NCBI GenBank assembly: GCA_004322045.1
Contig: SCRN01000040.1
Coordinates: forward strand, 186,001 to 250,000
Direction of reading: 5' to 3'
Length of the DNA: 64,000 bases
Source of the DNA: Paraburkholderia sp.
Lineage (GTDB): Bacteria; Pseudomonadota; Gammaproteobacteria; Burkholderiales; Burkholderiaceae
Of this stretch, positions 49,266-58,877 are shown in pieces (position 1 is the stretch's first letter; each line of letters starts with the position of its first letter). The position numbers were made by a program, and so were the translations under genes. The notes below the pieces were generated by a model. That model saw only the letters and a program-made list of their open reading frames with translations. It was not told where the DNA came from and did no database searches.

Positions 49266-50021
49266 CTACGCCAACGCGACCAAGGTCGCGTGCTCGGGGT
49301 GCCCGATCCACACGACGACGGCCGAGTAATTGTCGGCGCGCGGCGCGATCCTCGCATGACGCGATGCCTCATGCTCGAGCAACCGAGCCCAGTCGTCGGC
49401 AGAATGCACGATACGCAGCGTGCGTTCGAGCGTGCGCTCCGACACCAGTTGCCAAAAGCCGTCCGTGCAGAGGATGAACGCGTCGCCGTCGACGAGCGGG
49501 AGGATATCGCTGTCGCTTGTCGACAGCGGACCATGCATGCCGAGCGCCCGATGCAGCAGGCTTGGGTTTACACCATCGACGGCCAATCCGGCATCGCGCA
49601 TTCGCTGCGTTACGCTGTGATCGGACGTGCGCTCCGCCAGCGCGCCATGCCTGAACCTGTACAGCCGGCTATCGCCGACATGCAGCCATTGCGCTCGGCC
49701 ATGAAGTCGATCGATGAACAACGCGACGACGGTCGTGCTCATGTTCGCGTGCGTCGGATCGTGCCGCTGCCCCGCGGCGATGGCCTCGCTCGCGGCTTGC
49801 ACGCATGCGCGCGCCGTTTCTCGAGAAAAGGTATCGGCTTCGCTCCAATGCGCGATGATTGCCGCTACCGCGCGCTCGGCGGCGACGCCGCCGCCGGGCA
49901 TGCCGCCGATGCCGTCACTGACGACGAAACAAGCGCGTTCGGCGTCGATTCGATAGCCGACGACATCCTGGTTGCTCCGCCGTGCGCCTGCACACGAGAA
50001 GTGCGCACAGGACACATGCAT
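49266..50021 (-). CDS. pppA: T6SS-associated PP2C-type serine/threonine phosphatase PppA
   Basis: A 251-residue protein phosphatase of the PP2C/PppA type. It has the metal-binding motifs RRSNQDVV (Asp19) and VVSDGIGGMPGG (Asp36), the WLHVGDSRLYRF motif and the C-terminal CTDGFWQLV and DNYSAVVVW motifs. PppA reverses PpkA phosphorylation of the FHA protein and so turns T6SS firing down. The ATG at 50021 begins three bases after the FHA gene stop; a TTG at 50027 would overlap it. It is last in the leftward T6SS unit. Confidence 0.9.
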   Translation of the reverse strand: MHVSCAHFSCAGARRSNQDVVGYRIDAERACFVVSDGIGGMPGGGVAAERAVAAIIAHWSEADTFSRETARACVQAASEAIAAGQRHDPTHANMSTTVVALFIDRLHGRAQWLHVGDSRLYRFRHGALAERTSDHSVTQRMRDAGLAVDGVNPSLLHRALGMHGPLSTSDSDILPLVDGDAFILCTDGFWQLVSERTLERTLRIVHSADDWARLLEHEASRHARIAPRADNYSAVVVWIGHPEHATLVALA

Positions 50022-50023
50022 GC

Positions 50024-51196
50024 TCAACTGGCGCGGGCGTTTTCACGCCTCGCGTGATAGTTCTTTACTTCCTCGTCGTAGGCATTCAAGAAGGCCTTGC
50101 CGAACACGGCGCCGAAATCGTCTTCCACCGCAAGGGTCATCTCGCGGTGCAGCCGCATGTAATTGCGCCATAGCGAGGCTGCGCGCAGCACCGGCAGCGC
50201 GCGTTCGAGCCGGTTCGGCGTCCCCCCGCGCGCGGCCATCCGTTCAGGGGACGATCGGTTCAGTAGATCGATGAGGGCCGCTCGCATGCCGGCCACGATC
50301 GCGATCTGATGTGCGTGCAAGTCGTGGAACGCGTCCTCGACGGCGATGGAGGGCGTCATGAACCCAGGGAACGGCAAACCGAACATTTGCTTGAGCGCCG
50401 CGCTGCCGTCAGGGAGCAATTTGAGCGGGTTGTTTTCGCGATCGAGCAGAATCGTCATGTCGGCCTTGACTTCTCGCTTCAGAATGCTGCGCGAGGAAAG
50501 GAGCTCCACGGTGCCGTTAGCGAACAGCGACAGCAGTTGCCCAGCCGTTTTCAATTGCTCCGTCGACCAATCGCAAGCGACTCTATCAAGCCCAGCGCCA
50601 TGGAGGAACGCGGCAAGCAATGCATCGGCTTCGCGCCGGGTTGCTTGAGCTTGCGGCATCGAGGCATCCGGCGCGGGGGGAGCCGGCACTTGCGTGGTGC
50701 GGTCGAATCGGGCCGGTTCAGGCCCGCGAGCGGGCGCCGAACCGGCACCGTTAGGCATACGTGCATCTTGCGCCGCCGCGGGCATAAACAAGGCGAGCGG
50801 ATCGGTGGGAATCGTGCGCGGCGCATCCTCGTTTGCCGCGCGAGTGCGCGATGCAGGGGCCGCGGGCTCCTCCTCCCGATGGCGCGAATCCCAATCGGCT
50901 CTCAACACGTACGGCCCGATGCGGATCGCGTCTCCGGGACGAACGACATGCTCTTGTGCGCAATCGAGCGAGACGTCGTTGATCTGCACGAGGGCAACGC
51001 TGCTCAAATTCTTCAACTGGCAATGCGTGCCATCCGTTTGGAGCAGGGCTTGCAAGCGCGATATGCGGCGCGTCTCGTCAGGAAGCACGAGCTGATTATC
51101 GGCGTTGCGGCCGATCGTGCCGCCCGGCGGCAGGAACTCGACGGAAGTCTTCGATTCGGCGGGTTTGCCTGCGTATTCGATGACGGTCAGTTGCAT
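50024..51196 (-). CDS. tagH: T6SS FHA domain protein (TagH/Fha/ImpI)
   Basis: A 390-residue cytoplasmic protein. The N-terminal FHA domain (about 25-100) has GGTIGRNADNQLVLPDETRRISRLQALL, with the conserved Gly-Arg and Ser-Arg phosphothreonine contacts in the GRN and ISR parts. A Pro/Ala-rich linker (110-190) precedes a C-terminal TagH/ImpI domain (about 195-380). In the threonine-phosphorylation pathway PpkA phosphorylates this protein and the FHA domain then promotes T6SS assembly. It is followed by pppA. Confidence 0.88.
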   Translation of the reverse strand: MQLTVIEYAGKPAESKTSVEFLPPGGTIGRNADNQLVLPDETRRISRLQALLQTDGTHCQLKNLSSVALVQINDVSLDCAQEHVVRPGDAIRIGPYVLRADWDSRHREEEPAAPASRTRAANEDAPRTIPTDPLALFMPAAAQDARMPNGAGSAPARGPEPARFDRTTQVPAPPAPDASMPQAQATRREADALLAAFLHGAGLDRVACDWSTEQLKTAGQLLSLFANGTVELLSSRSILKREVKADMTILLDRENNPLKLLPDGSAALKQMFGLPFPGFMTPSIAVEDAFHDLHAHQIAIVAGMRAALIDLLNRSSPERMAARGGTPNRLERALPVLRAASLWRNYMRLHREMTLAVEDDFGAVFGKAFLNAYDEEVKNYHARRENARAS

Positions 51197-51244
51197 AAGC
51201 GTCGTCCCAAGAACGAAAGGTTCGGGGTGAGGGCGGCCGTTACT

Positions 51245-51652
51245 TCAGGAGCCGATGTGCTGGCGCGCGGCTTCGAATGCCGGCCCCCAAATCGGGTGTC
51301 CCTTTTCGGCGTTCGATAGGTCGAATGTCGGATCGAGACGAAGGGCCTTCTCGAACTCGGAGCGACACATCGAGACGCGTCCGGTAACGCAGTAGCTAAA
51401 TGCCATCAGCTTGTGCGCCGCGACCTGTGTTTGACGGTCCGAGTCCGTTAGCGCGTCGCTGCGCAGGAGCCGGATCGCGCGCGCGTAGTCGCCCGACGCG
51501 AACGAGGCCTGGGCAGCCTGCAGTGTTTCGTCGGCGGCTCGCTGGGTGGGCGACGGACTCGAGCACGCGGCCATTCCGACGAAAAGGCATGCAACGCCTA
51601 TCAGCGCGAAGAGTCGTCGCCCATTCACTACGAAGTTCGTGTTTCGCTGCAT
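51245..51652 (-). CDS. T6SS-associated lipoprotein with TPR-like repeat (TssQ-like)
   Basis: A 135-residue lipoprotein. The signal ends in the lipobox GMAAC (Cys30). The mature part is helical, resembling tetratricopeptide repeats (ASFASGDYARAIRLLRSDAL and SEFEKALRLDPTFDL). Similar small TPR lipoproteins lie in many Burkholderia T6SS loci and are annotated as TssQ-type. It may anchor the apparatus in the envelope. The ATG is chosen; a GTG six codons upstream is possible. It is first in the leftward T6SS unit. Confidence 0.72.
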   Translation of the reverse strand: MQRNTNFVVNGRRLFALIGVACLFVGMAACSSPSPTQRAADETLQAAQASFASGDYARAIRLLRSDALTDSDRQTQVAAHKLMAFSYCVTGRVSMCRSEFEKALRLDPTFDLSNAEKGHPIWGPAFEAARQHIGS

Positions 51653-51958
51653 GGCTGTATTAATCTTCACCTACCATTTTTGGTTGGTCGTATTTGAGGA
51701 AATTTGTATATCTTCGAGGATTGTCTCGGTTGCTGCTCAATTTCAACTGAACTATAGTCTATTCACTTTTCAATCGAGGAAGTAATCAAACACCAAATGA
51801 TAATGTAAGGGGCGGATCACGCTCTTTTAGCTAAATGCTGAATACTTAATATGTCGGTGCAGGGGATGCCTAAAGCATGGCATCGTCTACGTCGCGGGTG
51901 CGTTCGTGTCTGCGCAAAAGATACTCAATTTTCATCGCGATCGGAGTCGAGAATTGAA
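51653..51958. promoter_or_regulatory. AT-rich divergent promoter region of the T6SS locus
   Basis: This 306-base gap separates the two T6SS units and is the most AT-rich stretch of the window. A good sigma70 promoter on the plus strand is TTGCTG (51730-51735), 17 bases, TATAGT (51753-51758), giving a leader of about 200 bases to tssJ. AT-rich DNA here suits silencing by H-NS-like proteins. No separate gene is supported. Confidence 0.6.
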
Positions 51959-52495
51959 ATGGCTCAATTATTTACTTGGAACGGCAAATGCAGGGTTTTT
52001 GTTGATTCTTTATTTTGCGCTGCATTGCTTCTTTCGAGCGGATGTGCCGAAACGGAAAAATCTCTCCCGGCTCCATATTCGGTGACATTCGAAGCGGCCA
52101 CCGATGTAAATCTCGATAGCCAGAGAAGACCTGCGCCCGTGGCGTTGCAGTTATTTCGGCTCAGGTCCGGGGATGCGTTCGAGCGCGCCGGCTTTTTTTC
52201 GTTGCAGAACAAGCCGGCCGATGCGCTCGGCGGCGACCTCGTCGGCGCCGACAGGTTGATTCTGCGCCCCGGCGAATCGCGCACGCTGCGCTACACGGGG
52301 GACGAATCGGTGCGCGAGCTGGGGGTGGTCGCCGGTTTCCGCAACCTGGAAAAGATGCGCTGGAAGGTTGTCATAGCGCTGCCGTCGCCGCGGCAAACGA
52401 ACCTCTGGAAGTTTTGGCAACTGCCCCCAAGCGAGATGCACCTTGTCGTCGTCCTGCGCAAGGATGGCATCGACACGCAAACCGGGAATCGATAG
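51959..52495 (+). CDS. tssJ: T6SS lipoprotein TssJ
   Basis: The outer-membrane lipoprotein of the T6SS membrane complex, which anchors TssM. A signal peptide ends in LLLSSGC (Cys29). The mature beta-sandwich has the TssJ features PAPVALQLFRLRSGDAFERAGFFSL, and the later IALPSPRQTNLWKFWQLP end. It has 178 residues with the start MAQLFTWNG; a longer reading from 51851 has no ribosome site and would bury the signal peptide. tssK follows directly. Confidence 0.9.
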   Translation: MAQLFTWNGKCRVFVDSLFCAALLLSSGCAETEKSLPAPYSVTFEAATDVNLDSQRRPAPVALQLFRLRSGDAFERAGFFSLQNKPADALGGDLVGADRLILRPGESRTLRYTGDESVRELGVVAGFRNLEKMRWKVVIALPSPRQTNLWKFWQLPPSEMHLVVVLRKDGIDTQTGNR

Positions 52496-53902
52496 ATGCT
52501 GATGAGCCGAATCGCGAATTCTAGTCTGCTTGCCACCGCGGGAGATCGCGTCGTGTGGTCGGAGGGCATGTTCCTGCGCCCGCAGCACTTTCAGCAGTTG
52601 GAGCGTTTCTTCGAGCGTTATGTTCATCTCCGGTGCGCGCAGCGCCAGCCGTTCTATTGGGGGTTCTCTGCGCTCGAGATTGACCGCGAGGCACTGGCGC
52701 ACGGCAAGGTCGCGCTCGAAAGAGCCGTCGGAGTCATGCCTGACGGCACGCCATTCGAGTTCGCGCGTGCGGACGACGCGCCGCAAACGCTGGATGTCGG
52801 TGCACAGGCCAAGGGTGCAACCGTGGTGCTCGCCGTGCCGCTATCGCGCGGCGATGGTGTGCAAATCGCGTTCGATGTCGATGGCGCGCACGCTGGAGCC
52901 CGGTTCGTGGCGCACGAGCACGAGCTTGCCGATATCAACGAGATCGGCCTCGAACCGGCGCTCGTGCAACTCGGGCGGCTGCAATTGCACTTGATGCTCG
53001 ATTCCGACTTGGGCCCCCACTGGCACGCGCTTGGCGTACTTCGCATCATCGAGCGCCGATCCGACCGCCAACTCGTCGTGGACGAGGGCTACATTCCACC
53101 GATGCTCGACGCTCATGCGGATCCGGTGCTGAGCGCCTACATACGAGAGTTGCACCGGCTGCTGCTCGCGCGCAGCGAGGCGCTTTCGAGCCGTCTCGCT
53201 GCGCCGGGCCGAACGGGCGTATCGGAAGTCGCCGATTTCCTGCTGCTGCAACTCGTCAATCGATCGCTCGCTTTCGGCGCCCATGCGGAGAGCATGCCGC
53301 GCATGCATCCCGAGCGGCTATTTAGCGAATGGCTCGAACTTGCCTACGAATTTGCGACCTTCACGAGCGATACGCATCGGCCGCCGGCTTTGCCTGCGTA
53401 CGAGCACGACGATCTGCGCACATGTTTCGGGGAGTTGTTTGCGCAGCTGAGGCGATCGCTTGCGACCGTATTGGAGCAGCAAGCCGTGCAGATCCCGTTG
53501 GACGATCAAGGCAACCGCGTCAGCGTCGCCGTGATCGCCGATGACGCGTTGCGCGAGCACGCCGGGTTCGTGCTGGCGGTGCATGCCGATCTGCGCGCCG
53601 AAGAGATTCGTCTGCGTGTGCCCGCACAAATCAAACTAGGCCCGGTCGAGCGAATCCGCGATCTCGTTCACCTGCAACTGCCCGGCATTGCGGTGCAGCC
53701 GTTGCCGGTGGCGCCGCGCGAGATTCCCTATCACGCGGGCCACGTTTATTTCGAGGTCGACAAGGGCGGGGACCTATGGCGGCAACTCGAACGATCCGGC
53801 GCTTTGGCATTGCATTTGGCGGGAGAATTCCCCGGCCTTGCGATGGAACTTTGGGCCATTAGGGCGCAAGGGAATCAGGGCATGAGGGCAGGCTCGCGAT
53901 GA
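52496..53902 (+). CDS. tssK: T6SS baseplate subunit TssK
   Basis: A 468-residue TssK, the trimeric connector between baseplate and membrane complex. It shows the family start VVWSEGMFLRPQHFQQLERF, the LVDEGYIPPMLD-type motif (VVDEGYIPPMLDAHADP), and the C-terminal GHVYFEVDKGGDLWRQLERSG head domain. It begins one base after the tssJ stop; a second ATG two codons in is equally possible. The end overlaps tssL by ATGA. Confidence 0.95.
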   Translation: MLMSRIANSSLLATAGDRVVWSEGMFLRPQHFQQLERFFERYVHLRCAQRQPFYWGFSALEIDREALAHGKVALERAVGVMPDGTPFEFARADDAPQTLDVGAQAKGATVVLAVPLSRGDGVQIAFDVDGAHAGARFVAHEHELADINEIGLEPALVQLGRLQLHLMLDSDLGPHWHALGVLRIIERRSDRQLVVDEGYIPPMLDAHADPVLSAYIRELHRLLLARSEALSSRLAAPGRTGVSEVADFLLLQLVNRSLAFGAHAESMPRMHPERLFSEWLELAYEFATFTSDTHRPPALPAYEHDDLRTCFGELFAQLRRSLATVLEQQAVQIPLDDQGNRVSVAVIADDALREHAGFVLAVHADLRAEEIRLRVPAQIKLGPVERIRDLVHLQLPGIAVQPLPVAPREIPYHAGHVYFEVDKGGDLWRQLERSGALALHLAGEFPGLAMELWAIRAQGNQGMRAGSR

Positions 53903-55260
53903 ACGAATTGCACCCGTTGAACGATCCGTTTGCGGCCGGCCCCGGAGCCGGTCTTGTCCCGGCGGACGGCGGGGACGAGCGCGAGCGTAGCGCCGATGCG
54001 CGGCTCGGCGCCGGCGGACACGAAGGTGGGCCGGCGCCGACCTCGGCACTGCCCGGATTGGCCGATCCACGCAACCCGCTCGTCGGCGCCGCCGGATCGC
54101 TGCTCAATCTGGTGCCGCAGATTCGCAGCACCGTGCATCATCCGAACCCGCGTTGGCTGCGAGAACATCTCGCCGCGGAGATTCGTGCCTTCGAGATTCG
54201 CGCGCAGGGCGCCGGTATTTTGCCGGAAGAGATCGGCGCCGCTCGCTATTGTCTATGCACGGCGCTCGATGAAGCCGCAGCATCGACTCCTTGGGGCAGC
54301 GCGGCGAATTGGTCGGCCGACAGCCTGCTCGTCGCGTTTCACAATGAGACGTGGGGCGGCGAGAAATTTTTCCAGGTCCTCGAACGCGTATCGAAGCAGC
54401 CCCGCGAGCATCTGCTTCTGCTCGAGTTGCTCTTTTATTGTTTGGCATTGGGTTTCGAAGGGCGTTACCGCGTACTCGAGAACGGTCACACGCAGCTCGA
54501 CGCCTTGCGGCGTCAACTCGCCTCGACCATCAGAAGCATACGGGGAGAGTTCGATCCGTCGCTCTCGCCGCATTGGCACGACGCGCTCGCCAGCCATGAT
54601 CCGCGGCGCGCGATCATCCCGCTCTGGGCGTGCTTGGCCTTGGCCGTATTGCTCGGCTTCGGCGTTTTCGTCGCGCTATCGCTCACGTTGGCGGGCCGCT
54701 CCGACCGTGCGTTCACGATGATTGCCCGGCTGCCGATCCCGAAGGTGCAAGCGGTTGCCGCGCAAGCGCCGGCCGCGATGCCGCCGGTCGCGCCGCGTCT
54801 CGCGGGTTTTCTTGCGCCCGAAGTGCGTGCGGGTCTCGTCGAGGTTCGCGACGAGGCCGATCGCAGCGTCGTCGTTTTGCGCGGCGATGGGTTGTTCGAC
54901 TCGGGCTCGGCAACGATCATCGATCGCTACCAAACCACGCTCGCTCGCATCGCCGATGCTCTGGATCGAAGCCCGGGCGGCATCGTCGTTGCCGGATATA
55001 GCGACAACCAGCCCGTTCGCACGGCGCGATTCCCATCGAACTGGAACTTGTCGCTAGCGCGCGCCCAAGCGGTCGCACGGTTCCTGGCGGACCGCATGCA
55101 CGACACGGGACGTTTGCGCGCGGTAGGGCGAGCCGATGCCGATCCGATCGCACCGAACGACACGCCCGCGGGCCGCGCTAGGAACCGTCGTGTGGAAATC
55201 ACCTTGCTTACGGCGCCGGTATCGGCCGAGCGTGCGGTCTCGCCTGGGGTGTCCCGATGA
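53899..55260 (+). CDS. tssL: T6SS membrane protein TssL with C-terminal OmpA domain
   Basis: A 453-residue inner-membrane protein. A Gly/Ala-rich stretch (10-70) precedes the cytoplasmic DotU domain (about 80-230, with YCLCTALDEAAASTPWG). One membrane helix lies at 239-263. The periplasmic part carries an OmpA-like peptidoglycan-binding domain (DGLFDSGSATI to the NWNLSLARAQAVARFL motif). The fused OmpA domain defines the extended TssL type that anchors itself to the cell wall. It overlaps both neighbours by ATGA. Confidence 0.94.
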   Translation: MNELHPLNDPFAAGPGAGLVPADGGDERERSADARLGAGGHEGGPAPTSALPGLADPRNPLVGAAGSLLNLVPQIRSTVHHPNPRWLREHLAAEIRAFEIRAQGAGILPEEIGAARYCLCTALDEAAASTPWGSAANWSADSLLVAFHNETWGGEKFFQVLERVSKQPREHLLLLELLFYCLALGFEGRYRVLENGHTQLDALRRQLASTIRSIRGEFDPSLSPHWHDALASHDPRRAIIPLWACLALAVLLGFGVFVALSLTLAGRSDRAFTMIARLPIPKVQAVAAQAPAAMPPVAPRLAGFLAPEVRAGLVEVRDEADRSVVVLRGDGLFDSGSATIIDRYQTTLARIADALDRSPGGIVVAGYSDNQPVRTARFPSNWNLSLARAQAVARFLADRMHDTGRLRAVGRADADPIAPNDTPAGRARNRRVEITLLTAPVSAERAVSPGVSR

Positions 55261-58200
55261 GTTCGCTAAAGGGGAGGCTGTCGAGGATGGCTCACGCATT
55301 CGCGAGCCGCCGTATCTGGGTGACGACGGGCCTCGTAGCCGTGGTCGTGGCCCTCTGGCTGGTTGGGCCATTGATCGCGGTCGGCGATTATCGTCCGCTC
55401 GAGACCGTATCCGCTCGTGTTTGGGCGACGGCATCGGTCGTTGCGATATGGGCGGCTCGGCGGGCTTGGCTGCGCTGGCGCGCCGCACACGTGAACGCCG
55501 AGTTGCTGACCCGGCTGCACGAGCAAGGCCCGGGCGCTTCGCTTGGGGGCGAAGCCGAAGCGGCACACGTGCGGGAGTTGCGCAGCCGCTTCGACGAGGC
55601 GGCCGCGCTGTTGAAGTCGGCGCGCTTGGGCGATGGGCAGGTGCGCTCGAGCATGGCGCGCTGGTTCGATTCGATGACGCGTCGCTATCTCTATCAGCTT
55701 CCCTGGTATGTGTTCATCGGCGCCCCCGGATCCGGCAAGACCACTGCGCTCGTGAATTCGGGCTTGACGTTTCCGTTGGCGGAACAGTTCGGCAAAGCGG
55801 CTATCCGCGGCGTAGGGGGAACGCGCCACTGCGATTGGTGGTTTACGAACGAAGCGGTGCTGATCGATACGGCAGGTCGCTACACGACGCACGAGAGCAA
55901 CCGTGCGCTGGACGAGGCCGAATGGGCCGGATTCGTTGGCCTGTTGAAGAAGTACCGTGGGCGGCAACCGCTCAATGGCGCGTTGTTGACGATCAGCGTC
56001 TCGGACTTGCTCGATGCTTCGGAGATGCAACGCACGCAACATGCGATGGCGCTGCGCAAGCGCTTGCAAGAACTGCGTGCGCAACTGGGCATTCAGTTCC
56101 CTGTGTACGTGCTGGTCACCAAGGCGGATTTGCTGGCCGGCTTCTCCGAATATTTCACGGCCTTTGGACGTTCCGAGCGCACGCAAGTCTGGGGATTCAC
56201 CATCGCGCTCGATGAGTCGCCGCATGCTCCGCTCGATTTGAGAGCCGTATTTGAACGCGAGTACGCGATTTTGCATCAGCGGTTGAACGAAGCGTTGCCG
56301 GAGCTGCTGAGCGCCGAGGCCGATCCGTCTCGACGCCACCTGATCTATTCGCTGCCTCAACAGTTTGCGGGGCTGAAGGACGTCCTCGGTCAATTCGTCG
56401 CGCAGGTATTTTCCCATTCGAAATTCGACTCGATGCCGCTATTGCGCGGCATTTACCTGACGAGCGGGACCCAGGAAGGCACGGTGTTCGATCGCGTGAT
56501 GGGGGGGATCAAGCGATTTCTGCGGATCGATCCTGCGCCGCCGGCTGCGCAGGCCGTCGCATCGGGACGCAGCTTTTTTCTGAAGATGCTGCTGCAGGAC
56601 CTGATCTTCAAGGAAGCTTCGCTCGCCGGCACCGATTTGCGTTGGCGCTTGCGTAGAAGAGTGCTGACGCTCGCGGGCTACGCCGCAGTCGCTCTCCTAT
56701 CGTGCGTGTTGCTCGTGGCTTGGCTCGGCAGCTATTGGCGCAATCGTGCTTACGTCGACGAGGTGGCCGCACGGGTGCCCATGATCGAGCGACAACTAAG
56801 GGATGCGCCGATCTCCTCTCCCAACGATACGCGGCATGTGCTTGCGGTTCTGAATATGTTGCGCAACCTCGCGTCGACCGATGAGGTCGATCCCGATCAT
56901 CCGGCAACGCGCTTTCGTTGGGGCCTATTTCAAGGCCGCAAGCTCGAATCGGCCGCCGATGACATTTATCATCGCGCGCTCGACGAGCTTCTGCTGCCGC
57001 TTGCCGTGCGCCGCATGCAAGGCGCGCTGCGCGATGCGCCCGCGAACGATCCGGCCTATGCCTATTCCGCGCTCAAGGCCTACTTGATGCTATACGAGAG
57101 CGATCACTACGATCCCATATTCATGCAGGCGGTGCTGGAGCTCGAGGAAGCGTCCGCTGGCTCGGCGCCGATGAGCCCGCGTGAGCTCGATGCGCTGCGC
57201 CGGCATCTGTCCGCTTTGTTCGACGGCCGCGTCGTGCTGTCGCCCTTGCCGCGCGATGACGCGCTCGTCGCTCAGGCGCGAGACGGTTTGCTGAGGATGA
57301 CGTTTGCCCAGCGCCTGTACGCGCAGCTTGCCCGGATGTTGCGTCCAGCCGCGACCGTCTACGATGTCAATGCGGCGCGCATGGCAGGGCCGTCTGCGGC
57401 GCTCGCGTTTAGGCGGCGAAGCAGCGCGCGCTTGAACGACGGTGTGCCGGGGCTTTACACGTACGGCGGCTATTGGAACGTCTTCGACAAGCGCTTGACC
57501 GATGCCGTGGATAGCTTCGGGCGAGAGGAGACGTGGGTGCTCGGACTTCCGTCGTCCGAGATTGCGACGTCTAGTGCACGCGATACGCAAGCGAGCGAGG
57601 TGCGATCGTTGTACCTCGACGATTTCATCAAGACCTGGGACGACTACCTCGGCGATTTGCGTCTGCAACCGACCGATTCGGTTGCTCAAACCGCGCAAAT
57701 GGCGAGGCTGCTGTCGAAGCCCGATTCGCCGCTCGTACGCATGGCCAACGCCGTTGCAGCCGAGACCGCGCTCTCGCGCAGCGACAATCCGCAGGCAGAT
57801 CTTGCGTCTCGCGCCGAGGACAAGGTCGACGCGGCGCGCCGTTCGCTGTCGCAAATTTTTCAGCCGAAGCCAACGGCTAGCGATCAAGCGCTGGCAAACC
57901 GAGCGGAGCCGGAATCGATCGTCGACGCTCATTTCGCCGATATCCGCGCACTTCGGGGCGGCGCTGCAGGCGCGGCGCAGAGTGCCGCGATGAGCGATAC
58001 GCTGAAATCGATCGACGCGCTTTACGTCTATCTCGTCGGCGCCGATTCGGCCTTGCGTAGCGGCAGCGCGCCGCCGCCTTCGGACGCCTCGGCGCAGCTC
58101 AAGGCGCAAGCGGGGAGACTGCCGACGCCGTTCAGGCAAATGCTAACGGATCTAGGCGATTCGGCCGACGCCAATCTCGTCAAAGTGGCCGATGCCAACG

Positions 58201-58877
58201 TGGCGCGCAGCGCGGCATCGGATGTCGGCGATTTTTGCCGGCAAGCCATTGCAGGGCGCTACCCGCTCGCGCGCGCATCGTCGCGCGACGCGACGCCCGA
58301 CGACTTCGCGCGCCTATTCGCCGCCGGCGGCTTGATGGACGCTTTCTTCCAAAAGAACTTGCAGGCCCGGGTCGACACGAGTTCGCACCCGTGGCGCTTG
58401 AATGGCGCCGCCGGTGCGCCGTTCCTTGCTTCGTTCGAGAACGCCGCCATCATCAGAGATGCGTTCTTCAGCGGCGGCGAACGCACGCCGACGATCAAGC
58501 TGAACATCATGCCGCTAGATTTGGATCCGTCGATCTCGGAGTGGTCGCTCGATGTCGATGGTCAAGTCGTGCGCTACGCGCATGGCCCGCAAGCGCCGAT
58601 GACCGTGCAATGGCCCGGTCCCAACGGCACCAATCAAGTGCGCTTGCAGATCGTCGATCAATCGGGAGCTAGCGACGGCTTTGTCGCCTCGGGCCCGTGG
58701 GCGCTATTGCGATTGTTCGATCACGCGTCGTTGATGCGCACGGGCACGGCCGAAAAAACGCGCGCCCGGTTCAGCGTCGGCGGCAAATCGTTCGCCGTTG
58801 AGGTCACGGCCAGCTCCGTACACAACCCACTCGATCTTCCTCAATTGGAGTCTTTCACGTGCCCTACCCAACGATGA
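55257..58877 (+). CDS. tssM: T6SS membrane protein TssM (IcmF)
   Basis: The largest subunit of the T6SS membrane complex, 1206 residues. Two N-terminal membrane helices (about 20-42 and 52-70) are followed by a cytoplasmic NTPase-like domain with Walker A GAPGSGKT (155-162) and a DTAGR switch. A third helix (about 470-495, AVALLSCVLLVAWLGSYW) leads to the large periplasmic region that binds TssJ, ending in a C-terminal beta domain (MTVQWPGPNGTNQVRLQI). Length and layout are normal. Confidence 0.95.
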   Translation: MSSLKGRLSRMAHAFASRRIWVTTGLVAVVVALWLVGPLIAVGDYRPLETVSARVWATASVVAIWAARRAWLRWRAAHVNAELLTRLHEQGPGASLGGEAEAAHVRELRSRFDEAAALLKSARLGDGQVRSSMARWFDSMTRRYLYQLPWYVFIGAPGSGKTTALVNSGLTFPLAEQFGKAAIRGVGGTRHCDWWFTNEAVLIDTAGRYTTHESNRALDEAEWAGFVGLLKKYRGRQPLNGALLTISVSDLLDASEMQRTQHAMALRKRLQELRAQLGIQFPVYVLVTKADLLAGFSEYFTAFGRSERTQVWGFTIALDESPHAPLDLRAVFEREYAILHQRLNEALPELLSAEADPSRRHLIYSLPQQFAGLKDVLGQFVAQVFSHSKFDSMPLLRGIYLTSGTQEGTVFDRVMGGIKRFLRIDPAPPAAQAVASGRSFFLKMLLQDLIFKEASLAGTDLRWRLRRRVLTLAGYAAVALLSCVLLVAWLGSYWRNRAYVDEVAARVPMIERQLRDAPISSPNDTRHVLAVLNMLRNLASTDEVDPDHPATRFRWGLFQGRKLESAADDIYHRALDELLLPLAVRRMQGALRDAPANDPAYAYSALKAYLMLYESDHYDPIFMQAVLELEEASAGSAPMSPRELDALRRHLSALFDGRVVLSPLPRDDALVAQARDGLLRMTFAQRLYAQLARMLRPAATVYDVNAARMAGPSAALAFRRRSSARLNDGVPGLYTYGGYWNVFDKRLTDAVDSFGREETWVLGLPSSEIATSSARDTQASEVRSLYLDDFIKTWDDYLGDLRLQPTDSVAQTAQMARLLSKPDSPLVRMANAVAAETALSRSDNPQADLASRAEDKVDAARRSLSQIFQPKPTASDQALANRAEPESIVDAHFADIRALRGGAAGAAQSAAMSDTLKSIDALYVYLVGADSALRSGSAPPPSDASAQLKAQAGRLPTPFRQMLTDLGDSADANLVKVADANVARSAASDVGDFCRQAIAGRYPLARASSRDATPDDFARLFAAGGLMDAFFQKNLQARVDTSSHPWRLNGAAGAPFLASFENAAIIRDAFFSGGERTPTIKLNIMPLDLDPSISEWSLDVDGQVVRYAHGPQAPMTVQWPGPNGTNQVRLQIVDQSGASDGFVASGPWALLRLFDHASLMRTGTAEKTRARFSVGGKSFAVEVTASSVHNPLDLPQLESFTCPTQR

